Below are positions 1-10,510 of a stretch of DNA of 64,000 nucleotides, piece after piece. A program made the translations under genes and the position numbers. Each line of letters opens with the position of its first letter. The stretch's first letter is position 1. Location of the stretch: positions 1-64,000 of the forward strand of contig WPIO01000367.1 of assembly GCA_009760855.2 (NCBI GenBank), written 5' to 3'. The DNA comes from Cristatella mucedo. Its lineage: Eukaryota > Bryozoa > Phylactolaemata > Cristatellidae. Below the pieces are notes generated by a model. The model worked only from the letters and a program-made list of their open reading frames with translations, had not been told where the DNA came from and did not search any database.

Positions 1-440
1 GTTACGTATTGCTGGGTTGTTTAATAGGCCGTCATGCTTCCCCGCAGGAGTTGTCGCCTTGGCCGTTGGAACTGAGCGGCATTCCAATGCGACTCGCCGT
101 ACCTAGCTAGTGTACGTTACAACGCTGTAAACGCCCCCCACCTCCACCGCTGTCAACGAGACCTTTCAAACTATCTCTGCCTACGGTATGGACTTGTTAT
201 TGACAGGTACGTTGCTCTTCGTCGCAGCCCTGTTGAGCTATTGCCGAGGGTTGCGCACTCCACAGTCGTACGCTGGTCTGATGCAGTAGGTTTAGGCGCC
301 TCTCCGGCATTCGCCGCGCAGCTCCCGAACTATCACATTGCGAGCGATGCGTTTGTGGCCTAGTTTATGTCGGTGTTGAAGCTTACGCTCGCTGGTCGCA
401 TCGCGATGGCTACTCACCCACTGTATAGAATACGTCGGCA
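1..440. other. unannotated stretch
   Basis: No coding, transposon or RNA signal recognised; mixed-composition sequence before the first GA tract. Confidence 0.4.
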
Positions 441-454
441 CGGCACCTACTCAC

Positions 455-455
<1 letters not shown>

Positions 456-494
<39 letters not shown>

Positions 495-574
495 CAGGGA
501 CAGATAGAGAGGTGAGTGAGAGAGAGACAGAGACAGAGAGACACAGACAGACAGAGATATAACAGTGTGAGAGT

Positions 575-633
<59 letters not shown>
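456..633. repeat. (GA)n compound microsatellite
   Basis: Two long GA runs (about 456-493 and 577-632) are separated by GACA-rich purine sequence. The Ser/Leu-rich open frames on the other strand are produced by the repeat and are not genes. Confidence 0.95.
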
Positions 634-635
<2 letters not shown>

Positions 636-861
636 AGTGAATGCAAAAGATAGGCATTGCGAAGGAGAGAGATGGAGAAAAACACTTGACAGCCGGTGAG
701 ACACGCAAGCAAGAGACCCGCGAGCGAAGTAACAGCGAGAGGGAGAGAACGAGAGAGACGACGACTCACGCGGGTCCGCGGAGTGAAGTAGAGAAGTGAA
801 AGCAGAGGAAAGGCGGCACTGCAGCAGCAGCAGCAGCTGCTCTAATTCAGCATCTGGTTTG

Positions 862-1020
862 ACCCAGTCGTATCGGTGCTCGCCTCGATCAGGGTCAAGG
901 TTAATGCATTCGATGACCGAGGTCGCGGGTTCGAGCCCCGTGGCGCATGCGAAGCGCTCGAATGGAGAATGAGTTCTCTTAGGGCGCTATCCAAATTAAT
1001 TATATTTATATATCAGTCCT
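862..1020 (+). mobile_element. tRNA-derived SINE (SINE1), + copy
   Basis: A tRNA-like head contains a pol III B-box match (GGTTCGAGCCCC near 928-939) preceded by GATGACCGAGGTCGCG. The 3' body GAAGCGCTCGAATGGAGAATGAGTTCTCTTAGGGCGCTAT resembles the 3' end of the L2-A LINE and is followed by AT-rich sequence. The same head-plus-tail layout recurs about ten times in the window. It has no coding capacity and would depend on LINE proteins in trans (inference). Confidence 0.85.
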
Positions 1021-1059
1021 CCGGTGGAGAGCTTCGACTGACACCCAACCATCTAGGAA

Positions 1060-1640
1060 CTTCCGTTTGCCAGAGTCTTAAAGTCGATACACTGCTTGAT
1101 GGAGAGGCAGTGCAGGTCAGTGAGAAGTGGTGTAACGGCTAACGTGTGAAGTGAGAACGGCGAGAAGTGTTGTAGCAGTGTAACAGTGAGAAGTGGTGTA
1201 ACGGTGTGTAACGGAACATTGGTTGCGATGTTCGTGGCAAAAATGCCAAGCTGCCGAATGTTGCGCAACTGTAGTGACATGCTGTACAGACCAGAAGCCC
1301 TACAGGCTGCGAGTTACAGATATTTAGTCGGGATAATATAATTCCTGTATAGTTCACATAATTCGCTTCACATATGCCACGGTTCTCGAGCGCACGACCT
1401 CGGCCAGACCTTGGTCGGGGCGAGCACCTTGACCGCTGGGCCAAGTTTCAAATGCATGTTCCAGTTTGGCTGCGGTCTCCTTATTTAAGCAAACCCGAAT
1501 CTTTGCAATTTTACTTAGTTGAAAGTAGGCAGATTCGACCGTAGAGCTATGGTAGTCATGCAGTGTAAAAACAGTATTTCGTATTAGACACCCAGATTCA
1601 ATGCAGAGACTATGTTGGTCAGCTGTCACGTAAGAGCTCA
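1060..1640 (-). mobile_element. L2-A LINE fragment (-), interrupted by a SINE
   Basis: Read on -, the halves 1060-1330 and 1449-1640 match the C-terminal RT region seen in the better copies (GAGAAGTGGTGTAAC, GCAAACCCGAATCTTTGCAA, GAAAGTAGGCAGA on the + strand). A minus-strand SINE1 sits between them, so the LINE is older. A local expansion of GTGTAACGG-type units at 1130-1215 is extra relative to other copies. No useful reading frame remains. Confidence 0.75.
1330..1448 (-). mobile_element. SINE1, - copy nested in an L2-A fragment
   Basis: On + the order is TTCGCTTCACATATGCCACGG, then a degenerate B box (CTCGAGCGCACGACC), a second CGGCCAGACCTTGG block and GCTGGGCCAA, the reverse complement of the SINE1 head. 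The LINE on both sides is in register, so this is an insertion into it. Confidence 0.75.
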
Positions 1641-2400
1641 GCGGGAATTCGAAGGTAGATTAGCTTGGAACTTCCACGCCTGTATACCTGAGCACTTAAG
1701 GCCGTTATGTCCTGCCGCCTCTGCTGGATCCAGACAGCTGCGATAGCTGGAGTAGGTAACTAATTCATCGGGACTTGTATCAGTTATTCTCCCTCGGTCG
1801 ACGTCTCCCTTGCGTCACGGCGGACCGTCTGCCGCTCACTGCACGTCTTAAAATGACCAGCTTCCAGGCTGAGCCTCTCAGCAACAGCGGCGTTTCCTGA
1901 ATAGTATGTACGTCGATAGCAAAGTGATTGGCAGGTTTGCGTTAGTTTTCCTGTGTGAACAGCCGCACTGGCTCGGAGACCGTACGGATAAAGCGGCTGC
2001 TTATTATAACTGGCCAGAAGCCAATTCGGGAGCGAGTAACCGTGCTGACCTACGGCCCCTGGCGGCAGAGTGCTAGAATGCTTTGCATGGGCTGGCAGTA
2101 CTCCGGCATTAAAGGCTGACCGCCCGGATGCGGCTCGTGGCCACGTGGCGAACTCTCTTCCCATGAGGAAGAGGCGACAGAGCACTGAACACGCGGTGCG
2201 AACGTCTTTTAGGCAGACTGGTAGTTTACGAGTAGTTAATCCCTCCTCCAGCCGCAGAACTAGGGCACAGTGGCGTAACCCTCGTAATGGCGCTAGTCTT
2301 CGCCGACGCACCTCAAATACCAGCGAAACCCTGAACCTTTGAACCGCTGCTGGTGACTTTGAACCCTGAACCTTTTGCTGCAGCCCCAATTCACTTAGGT
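1641..2400. other. unannotated stretch
   Basis: Open frames of 90-200 codons exist on both strands, but they overlap in shadow frames and show no domain, splice pattern or homology I recognise. Confidence 0.35.
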
Positions 2401-2655
2401 ATAATAAAGTAATAAGTAATAATAATAATATTAATACACTTGATAAAGCGCCCTCAGAGAACTCAATCTCTTTCTATGCGCTTTACATTTGCTGCAAAGG
2501 AAACATGATCGAATGATAAGAAGTAGCATGCTCGAAAAAAAACCAGAATAACACGGTTAGAGGTGACATGGGCAGGATCACCATGCAAGTGTGGTTAGTA
2601 GCAGCATGCCTAACCACATGAAGGACGAATCACAGGGACCCACTTACTGCTGTCC

Positions 2656-5600
2656 TCAATAGGTGCATTTTAAAGTTCTTTTAAATGTGATCAAGTCAGG
2701 GGATGTTCTGATGCAAGTCGGGAGAGAGTTCCAGGCTTTGGGAGCATACAAACTAAATGCACGGTCTCCAAAGGATTTGAGGTTTGTGCGAGGTAGTGGT
2801 AAACTATTGGATTCCGAAAAGCGAGTGGTACGATGCTTGGCCTGGTGGGGGAGTAGATCTGAGAGATAGGCTGGAGCCAAAGAATGAAGGGACCTAAAAG
2901 TGAGCGACAAAACCTTAAAGTCGATCCGTTGCTCGACTGGTAGCCAGTTCAGGTCGGCGAGAAGTGGTGTGATTTGGCAACTGCGACGCTCACGACTGAC
3001 AAGCCAAGCTGCAGAGTTTTGCATCAGCTATAAGCGCCTGAATGTACAGGCCGGTAAACCAGCAAGCAGTGAGTTACAGAAGTCAAGACGGGATGTCACG
3101 AATGAATGGACCAATTCAGACGTGGTATTCCTGTCTAAACAAGCCCGAGTTTTAGCAATGCTATGTAGCTGAAAGTAAGCAGACTGGATTGTGGAGCTGA
3201 TGCCGTCGTCTAACGAAAGGTCACTTTAGAACAGGACATCCAGATTACGTGCAGATTCAACGGAAGATATGCTGGCTGAGCCGATTTTAAGCATTAGCCT
3301 TTCCAATTTCTGAATCAAAACTGGTTTTCATATAACTATTAAGTTGATTTTTTCATAATTCAATTTAAGAAAGTGTACTGCCATCCATGTGCGGATGTCA
3401 TCAATGCATGCAGAAAGTGAGTTGAGACACTTTGACGTGTTCGAGGGCTGGGATGAATAAAAAAAAAGGTACAACTGAGTGTCATCTGCATAGAAGTGCA
3501 AGCCTAGATTGTGTCTGGCAATAACATCGACAAGAGGAAGAGCATAAACCATAAAAAGAACCGGACCAAGCACGGAGCCCTGAGGTACCCCATATTTCAG
3601 AGGTGTTTCGGATGATCTTTATCCATTAAATAAATAAAATAAATGAATCCTAGCTGATTAAACAGCCTATTTTTGTATAGCGACAGAAGAGCCTTTACGG
3701 CTATCACCACCGCTTGCAGTGGCGATAAAGAACCGCCCATCGCAGGAATCGAACCCACGACCTCGGGACCGAGGTCGTGAAAGCAACCGCCTTACCTAGT
3801 GTGCCATCACGGCTCACCTCGCATCAATACTCTGGAATGTCCCACTGAGATAGGACCTGAACCATTGCAATGCAGTGCCAGTAATGCCCAGGCGAGATGA
3901 GAAGCGCTCAAGAAGAACTAGGTGATCGATAGTATCAAAAGCTGCCGAAAGATCGAGCAAAACAACCTGAGACACTCTACCCATGTCTGCACTCCTAAGT
4001 AGGTCATTGAACACCCGATGCAATGCTGGCTCAGTGGAGTGATTAGCTCTAAAACCAGACTGGAACTTACTAGCAAAGTTTGAAGTTTCAATATATGAGT
4101 TCAGCTGGTCTGCCACGACTCGTTCCAGTGTTTTTGAGAGGAATGACAGAAGGGAGACTGATCGGTAGTTACTCAAGTTTTCTTAGTCAAGTACTGCTTT
4201 CTTGAGTAGTGGCCTGACAACAGCCTTTTTGAGAAGTGCTGGAACATGACCTAGGGCTAATGGCATATTGATGATGTTAGTAATGCATGTCAGCAGTAGT
4301 TTATTGCATCGTGGAAGCAGGAAAGTATGAATAATGTCCAAAGGACTAGTTGTCTTCTTTGATTGGGATATGAACTCCAGGACGAGGTCACTAGTGACCT
4401 CCTTGAATGTTGACATTGAGGTGCTGCTAGGAATTGAGAGACAGCATTCCATGGGAGATGCTGCCATCGTAGGAATGGACTCCGTAGTCTTGTCAATCTT
4501 CTGGACAAAGAAGCTAGAGAAGCGATCAGCTAGATCATCAAAGGGGTCATAAGGTAAGGAGCTAACCTGGGAGCGGTTGAGGAGTTGGTTGATCGACATC
4601 GACATTTTTGGATTGTGCATCTGTGATTCAACAATGTTTTATAGAAGCTAGACTTGGCCTTTGCTAGGGTCGATTGGTATGACCTACAGTAGTCCTCGTA
4701 TGCCTGTCAATTGAGTCAGTCCTGATATTTTGTATGCTTTCTCAAGCTTGGGCTTAGTAGACCTAGCTAGTTTAATGACTGTGATAAACCGTAGGCCGTC
4801 TGGGTGAGGGCGTACAGTGTGCTTAATCATAGGTGCAAACTCGCCGAGCATGTCAGCTAGGGTCGTGTTGTAGCAATCTACCAATGATGACAGGTCGGAA
4901 GGGGGATTGAGCATCAGAGGTGAAGCAAATATTCTCGCAGGGACAGCATCGATGTCAAGGGTCTTGAGGTTTCGCGATTTACAGGCGATTTTAGAGGAGG
5001 AAGAGGTCACACATTGTGGACTGAATAAGATTTGCATGTGGTCAGATAAGTAGGATTTTGTAATAATTAGTGATAAAAAAAGTGCAGACGAAAGAGAAAC
5101 TTGGTCGAGTGTGTGACCCTTGATGTGGGTAGGGCCATGCACATGAGCCACAAGAGACAATTAATTAGTCAGTCAGAACACAAAATTCAGAGCTGAAGGC
5201 GTCAGATAAGTTATCAAAGTGAATGTTGAAATCACCCATAGCGAGGAATGATTGATTTCTTGCACACAGAATCGAAATAAGATCAATCTGAAATTTAGGA
5301 GGACTGGTACCTGGTGGGCGAAAGACTACTACAATCATCGATAACTTGTTGTCGGGGGAAATCAGGCAAATCATTTAAAAGACTGCTTCGAGGGTACGGT
5401 AAATGGCTTGAAGTCTAATTTCGAGCGCATGGTAATAGCAACTTCGCCTCCAGTTTTGATTGATCTAGAGATGTGAAAGAATGAGAAACCAGTCGGGGTG
5501 ATGTCTTAATTGTTGGGCAGTTTACCGATTTTAGACAAGTTTCAGTCAAGGCGAGCAGGTCGAGATCATTTTCAGAAATTAGGTCGCTTATTACTAGAGG

Positions 5601-5927
5601 TTTGTTGCACATTGAGCGAGGATTCCAGAGATTAGTGATAAGTTGGGCGGCCGGAGTTATAACAGGCCTGATGACCACTAAGTTATAGAGATTCACAGCG
5701 ACGCTCGTGGGGGAGCGTGCTGAGCGGTTCGAGACAAGGCCACGACTACCAAACGAGCGGTTACTTACCCCGCAGTTCCCGCCAAATGAGAGGCGTCTAC
5801 GCTGGCGGCCCCGGCAACCGCGGCTGCTCCGGGGTGCTTTTCTTTTGTTAATGCATAATCCACGAATCTTAGCAACAACAGTACCGTCTAGGAATGCATT
5901 TGAACTACGATAACGAAGTGATAACAA
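2656..5927 (-). pseudogene. L2-A ORF2 (endonuclease + reverse transcriptase), decayed
   Basis: Read in order on -: a basic N-terminus and EEP endonuclease start (LISENDLDLLALTETCLK, 5415-5927; the usual ETW tryptophan is cysteine); an EEP block with the catalytic MGDFNIHFDN (5165-5374); GHTLDQV, the EEP HxLDQ motif (4684-5160); RT fingers (4183-4620); RT motif A, LSAAFDTIDH (3814-4176); RT motif C, FYADDTQLYL (3328-3573); and the thumb/C-terminus WLPVEQRIDFKVLSLTF (2656-3024). The blocks lie in different frames, so there are at least five frame breaks plus a SINE insertion. Non-functional; the enzyme normally performs target-primed reverse transcription. Confidence 0.85.
3622..3816 (-). mobile_element. 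tRNA-derived SINE, second family (SINE2), nested in the LINE
   Basis: On - it reads GAGCCGTGATGGCACACTAGG (A-box-like), a duplicated GACCTCGGTC, GGTCGTGGGTTCGATTCC (B box), then GATAGCCGTAAAGGCTCTTC and the tail GGCTGTTTAATCAGCTAGG with an AATAAAT run. The tail differs from SINE1. The LINE sequence is continuous on either side (GATCTTTATCCATT / ATCAATACTCTGG), so the SINE inserted after the LINE. Confidence 0.85.
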
Positions 5928-5945
5928 AGGTGCGGTCGATCGTAA

Positions 5946-5973
5946 ATAACGTGCCGGTATGCCGGCACGTTAT
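5946..5973. repeat. 12-bp-arm perfect inverted repeat
   Basis: ATAACGTGCCGG, a 4-nt TATG loop, then CCGGCACGTTAT. It sits just past the 5' end of the long L2-A copy on -. It may be chance or a terminal structure of another small element. Confidence 0.8.
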
Positions 5974-6126
5974 CAGAATACGGCTTGAAAAGGAAGAAGA
6001 CCCGTAGCTTAATAGAAAAATTCCATATCCATAGCTTAGAGGAATTGATTCGGAATTTCTGCGTCTGGCACCAGCAATAGATTAACGGCGATTCTTGTCG
6101 ACGCCCCAGAGAGCAATCCACGCGCC

Positions 6127-6285
6127 TCACTTCTAAGCCCAATCATTTTGTGGGTCACGACCGCTTTAGGGGTCGAACGACCCTTTCGCAGGGGTCACCT
6201 TTCATACATGGTTAGGGGTCACCACCACACGATGAACTGTATTAAAGGGTCACGGCATTAGGAAGGTTGAGAGCCACTGCTACAC
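6127..6285 (-). mobile_element. SPIN-like hAT non-autonomous element
   Basis: Read on -, the element begins CAGTGGCTCTCAACCTTCC, continues ATGCCGTGACCCTTTAATAC and GTGGTGACCCCTAACCATG, and ends GGGTCGTTCGACCCC...CGTGACCCACA. From memory this matches the termini of the SPIN (SPACE INVADERS) hAT family with almost everything internal removed. It is about 155 bp and has no coding capacity. The outer edge of the left end (on +) is eroded, and I could not find a clean 8-bp duplication. Confidence 0.8.
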
Positions 6286-7254
6286 AGCAACTTACCGACT
6301 ATTACATGCCTTGTGCGTTTGATGCCGCCTAACCGTAAATTAGGGCATAACCGGGTCCTTAATCATAATAATTCAGGAACAGCGAATAATATCTCGGCAG
6401 TCATGATCTCCATGACGTATTGCGCCAACGTTTTATTACCTCCGTCTGAGGCTCTACGAAGCCAGTAGGCACATTGTGGAATCGTTGTAACGCAGGAACA
6501 GCGAATAAGCTCCGCGGGTGAAAAAATACGCAATAAAGGATCGATTTTGACAACCTTAGACTTGCGCATTACCAGCCATTTTAAGAGAGAATATAGGTCC
6601 AGCAATGATTGCGGGGAGTCCTAGTAAGCGCGAACAGTCGCATGTGTGGCATTTAGCAACAGTGGCATTTAGCGCCAGCGCTTGACTCGGGGCATTGATG
6701 TTTGCTCAAGCATCAATGCCTAGCTCAAATATTAATCGTTATTAAAGAGCGTCTACATCTATCCGCAAGTTGTCGCTGCGAGGCCTCGAGCGTCGTGAAG
6801 TTCGCGGTTCGGAATTCAGGCAAGCAGCGAATGGGCACTTCCAGTAGAAAGATGACAAAGGGCCGATTGTGACAGAGGGCGGCGCGGATTCCTTTGCGCG
6901 TACGCAGCACTAGTCGATGAGAAAAAGAGTCCGGGTCCGACAAGCTATTGCGGAGAGTGCCTCGTGACCGCGAGCGGTTGCCAAGACGAGACGAGACGAG
7001 AGGCGGAGGCGGCATTTAGCTGCGACGGGTCGCCGCCGCCGCGACCCAGTCCGAAAAAATAGCATTTTTTGCTTAAGAATGCTCGCACGATGGGAGTCGC
7101 TCGTGGAGACGTGGCATCCGTCCGCGTGCTGCCCGCGCGAGATGTGGCGCACCGCAAACGGTCGGGCGACCGGTGGCTGACCGCCTGGCATCCGCCGAGA
7201 GAGTACGAGCCGGCGTCTATTTATCGCAGCATTGAGTGGGTCCGTGCGATTCGT
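6286..7254. other. unannotated stretch with a short direct repeat
   Basis: CAGGAACAGCGAATAA occurs twice (about 6373 and 6491). The last third is GC-rich. The open frames on both strands are shadows of each other, with no domain recognised. Confidence 0.35.
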
Positions 7255-7765
7255 CCTTTAATGCGTTCTGACGCTGTACATGCTGCCGCTAACCACACTT
7301 GCATGCCGACCCTGTGCACGTCATCCTTAATCACGTTATTCTTTCTTACGCAACGACATCTACTCTCCAACTGCCGACTATGGCACATCTTTTTCAGCGG
7401 TCCTGAACTGCTACTTCTATGCTACTCACTACCTCAACTGCTCTCCTAACTCTGCTATGCTTCCCACTTTCTCTTTGCTGCGTGAGACGAAGTCTGTTGG
7501 CTACCGAATGCGTACCGAAAGCCGCTTAGGCTGTGAGTGCGCTATACAAAACTCTCCTGCGTAACATCCACATGGTCTTTATGACTTTGTGGAGTTACTG
7601 ACGGAGATACATTACATCACATTACATTACATTCTTGTTGTTTATCGAGCACAATACCACTAGCCATTCGATCGTGATTCCTTTGCAGCAAATGCAAAGT
7701 GCCTAGAAAGAGATTGAGTTCTCTGAGGGTGCTATATCAAATCCATTCTTATTATTCTTACTATG
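7255..7765 (+). mobile_element. L2-A LINE 3' end (+), split by an L2-B insertion
   Basis: 7255-7343 (TTTAATGCGTTCTGACGCTG ... ACGTTATTC) and 7631-7765 (TTGTTGTTTATCGAGC ... GGGTGCTATATCAAATC, then ATT-rich tail) are consecutive parts of the L2-A 3' UTR as seen in other + copies. The piece between them is an L2-B 3' end. Only non-coding 3' sequence is left. Confidence 0.85.
7344..7630 (+). mobile_element. L2-B LINE 3' end, nested
   Basis: It starts TCTTACGCAACGACATC and ends with TGAGTGCGCTATACAAAACT, CTTTGTGGAGTTACTG and a TTACA-type tail (ACATTACATTACATT). It matches the 3' part of the longer L2-B copy at 56103-56890. A 6-bp ATTCTT at 7338-7343 and again at 7631-7636 is the probable target-site duplication. 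Heavily 5'-truncated, with only the last stretch of the coding region. Confidence 0.85.
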
Positions 7766-7783
7766 CAGCGCTCGCGGCAGTAT

Positions 7784-7833
7784 CCGCACGAGTTCTTCGC
7801 GAGCGCGCGCGCGCGCGCGAAGAACTCGTGCGG
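7784..7833. repeat. 18-bp-arm inverted repeat with (CG)n loop
   Basis: The perfect arm CCGCACGAGTTCTTCGCG at 7784-7801 has its reverse complement at 7816-7833. The 14-nt loop is alternating GC, and the alternation runs into both arms. It could form a cruciform or Z-DNA. Confidence 0.95.
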
Positions 7834-8244
7834 CACACGCATAATCGTCCGCAATCGAATCGTTTTCCTACGTTTGCATTTGCTCGCTATCAGCGACGGG
7901 GCCCAACAGAGGAATGAATGGCCCTGCAGGAGGCTGCCAGCGCTGCGGCCGGCAAGCCGCTCTCAACGGTAGCGATTTTATTCGTTCTGCAGCAGCGGAC
8001 GCTAAAGCTACGGGCGATCGCTGCTCTCGGGTGACAGCCATTCGGGATTTTTCGCATTCCACAAAAACAAGACCACTCGGCGGAACACGACCGAACGGAC
8101 CCAGGGGTTGGGCTATATTTGTAGCCTGGGAGAAATGGGCTGAAACTCGACCTTGATGGTTGGGCACAAGGTCGAGGACGTCTTTGGAAAATCTGCCCGG
8201 AAAAGCCTTTTAGACATTCTTAAAGCTCGTCATTTGAACTCGCA
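7834..8244. other. unannotated stretch
   Basis: No feature recognised. Overlapping open frames on both strands follow the base composition. Confidence 0.3.
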
Positions 8245-8660
8245 GTGCTAATTACATTGGCTCGCTCAACTTTCAAGTTCAACTGTCAAGCTCAAAATGG
8301 TTCTGGTTCAGCTAAAGTAGCCTCTTCCCTCGCGATAAAGAAGGCCAAGGTACCCTCATCTGGAGCTGATGCTAAGCATAGCGCCGACGGCTCGGTACCC
8401 TCATCTGGAGCTGATGCTAAGCATAGCGCCGACGGCGCGCGGCGCTATGCTGACCTCGTTTGATCGGACTGAAAAGAAATACCCGTGTAGCGACGCCGGA
8501 AATTCGATTTCCCCCATTCAAGATGCTGATAACTCTCTTTCGAAGCCGAACAAGCCGAAGGCTCGTAGCTTCAGTAGCCTTTCCAGGACGCCCGTCGTCG
8601 TCCAGAAAAAGACGGGTGAATCGCCTGGAATCGGAGCGCCGAAGTCCGGCGCCACGTCTG
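8245..8660 (+). other. coding-like orphan segment, Ser/Ala/Lys-rich
   Basis: Two overlapping frames are open for most of this stretch. They encode low-complexity basic sequence including a duplicated 15-residue unit (VPSSGADAKHSADG) followed by RRYADLV in one frame and KARSFSSLSRTPVV in the next. It could be a fragment of a LINE ORF1 or of a host exon; I recognise neither. An L2-A tail inserted at 8662 cuts it off. Confidence 0.25.
8349..8438. repeat. 45-bp tandem duplication plus stem-loop
   Basis: Unit GGTACCCTCATCTGGAGCTG... is present twice (8349-8393 and 8394-8438), with the first 43 nt identical. Its length is a multiple of three, so it adds 15 codons in frame. An 11-bp inverted repeat (AGCATAGCGCC / GGCGCTATGCT) follows at 8420-8451. 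Confidence 0.95.
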
Positions 8661-8661
8661 G

Positions 8662-8952
8662 TAATAATAATAATAATAACGCACTTGATAAAGCGCCCTC
8701 AGAGAACTCAATCTCTTTCTAGGCGCTTTACATTTGCTGCAAAGGAAACGCGATCGAATGGTTAGGGGTAGCATGCTTGATAAACAACAAAAATAACATG
8801 GTTAGGGGTGACATGCACAGGGTCAGCATGCAAATGTGGTTAGTGGCAGCATGCACAGTGTGAGCACGCATATGCATGTGAAGGACGAATCACAGGGACC
8901 CACTAAATTCTTTCCAAAATAGGTGTGTTTTTAAGGTTTTTTTAAATGTCTG
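8662..8952 (-). mobile_element. L2-A LINE 3' end (-)
   Basis: It starts on + with the (TAA)n tail at 8662-8680, then GATAAAGCGCCCTCAGAGAAC, the 3' UTR with GGTTAGGGGTGACATGCAC, and the last residues of the coding region. Truncated near 8952. Confidence 0.9.
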
Positions 8953-8974
8953 GTGAGTCTCTGGAACCGCCATT

Positions 8975-9160
8975 TTTGCTAGCTGATTTAACAGCCTCAT
9001 TTGCAAAGCGGCATACGAGCCTTACCGACTGTCGCCGCCGCTATGCAGTGGGAAATAAAAGGATCACCCTAGTGAAGGACTCGAACGCACGACCTGGGTC
9101 GTGAAGAGCGAGCACCTTGCCTCCTTCGCGAAGACCCAGTGGCGCTCGCATACATGCACT
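8975..9160 (-). mobile_element. SINE2 (-)
   Basis: CTAGCTGATTTAACAGCCTC (tail), GAGCCTTACCGACTGTCGCC, then the B-box complement GGACTCGAACGCACGACC and a tRNA-like head. Same layout as the copies at 3622 and 23035. Confidence 0.8.
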
Positions 9161-9283
9161 CGCACCATCCCCCTGGTCACGGCTGTCATAGAGAGGGCAA
9201 CTGGCAACTGACCATTCAGCGGCGGGCGGGGGGGGGGGAGGAGAGCTAAAGGCTCTATGGGTTTCGCTCACTTTGCTCCAGAG

Positions 9284-10135
<852 letters not shown>

Positions 10136-10144
10136 CATTCAATA

Positions 10145-10510
10145 GTGCTTCTTTTTCAGCAAATGTAATTTGCGTAGAAAGCGAATGAGTCCTCTGAGGG
10201 CGCTATACCAAACGTATTGATTTTATTATTAATATTATTGAGGTCTCTTAACATCCTCTTGCTCTGGCTCGTGCAGTGGAAGTACATCTTAATCAGGCTT
10301 CACATCTTACCTTGCTTTTCTGACCTGAGACATTTATTCGTCTTGCCTCAAATTCTCCTTGGAGACCGCGCCTTCAGGTCCCACGGTCCCAAAGCCTTGG
10401 ACTCACTGCCGACCGCCGTCAAGACATCCACTGACTCAACGACATTTAACTTAAGCTACAGATCAACCCGTCGTTCACAGCATTTTCTGGGTCCGTCGGA
10501 ATGCCCTCTC
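10145..10510 (+). mobile_element. L2-A LINE pieces (+): 3' tail and old C-terminal fragment
   Basis: 10145-10240 is an L2-A 3' tail (AGCAAATGTAATTTGCGTAG, GAGGGCGCTATACCAAA, ATT-rich end). 10290-10510 encodes LLGDRAFRSHGPKALDSLPT, a diverged version of the family's FGDRAFSSYAPKAWNSLPT. The tail precedes the coding piece, so these are two separate insertions. Confidence 0.7.

Larger units (their letters stand above)
2402..5927 (-). mobile_element. L2-clade LINE (L2-A), longest copy
   Basis: On - this copy runs from a basic N-terminal segment (from 5927) through an endonuclease, reverse transcriptase and C-terminal region to a 3' UTR and a (TAA)n-type tail at about 2402-2440. The 3' end carries the family hallmark GATAAAGCGCCCTCAGAGAAC (on +, 2444 onward). 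L2-clade assignment rests on RT motifs FYADDTQLYL and LLDLSAAFDTIDH, on HITPLLADLHWLPV-type C-terminal sequence in sister copies, and on the GCGCTAT tail typical of L2 elements. A SINE2 is inserted at 3622-3816. The true 5' end is not defined, and there is a 12-bp-arm palindrome just beyond it. Confidence 0.9.
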
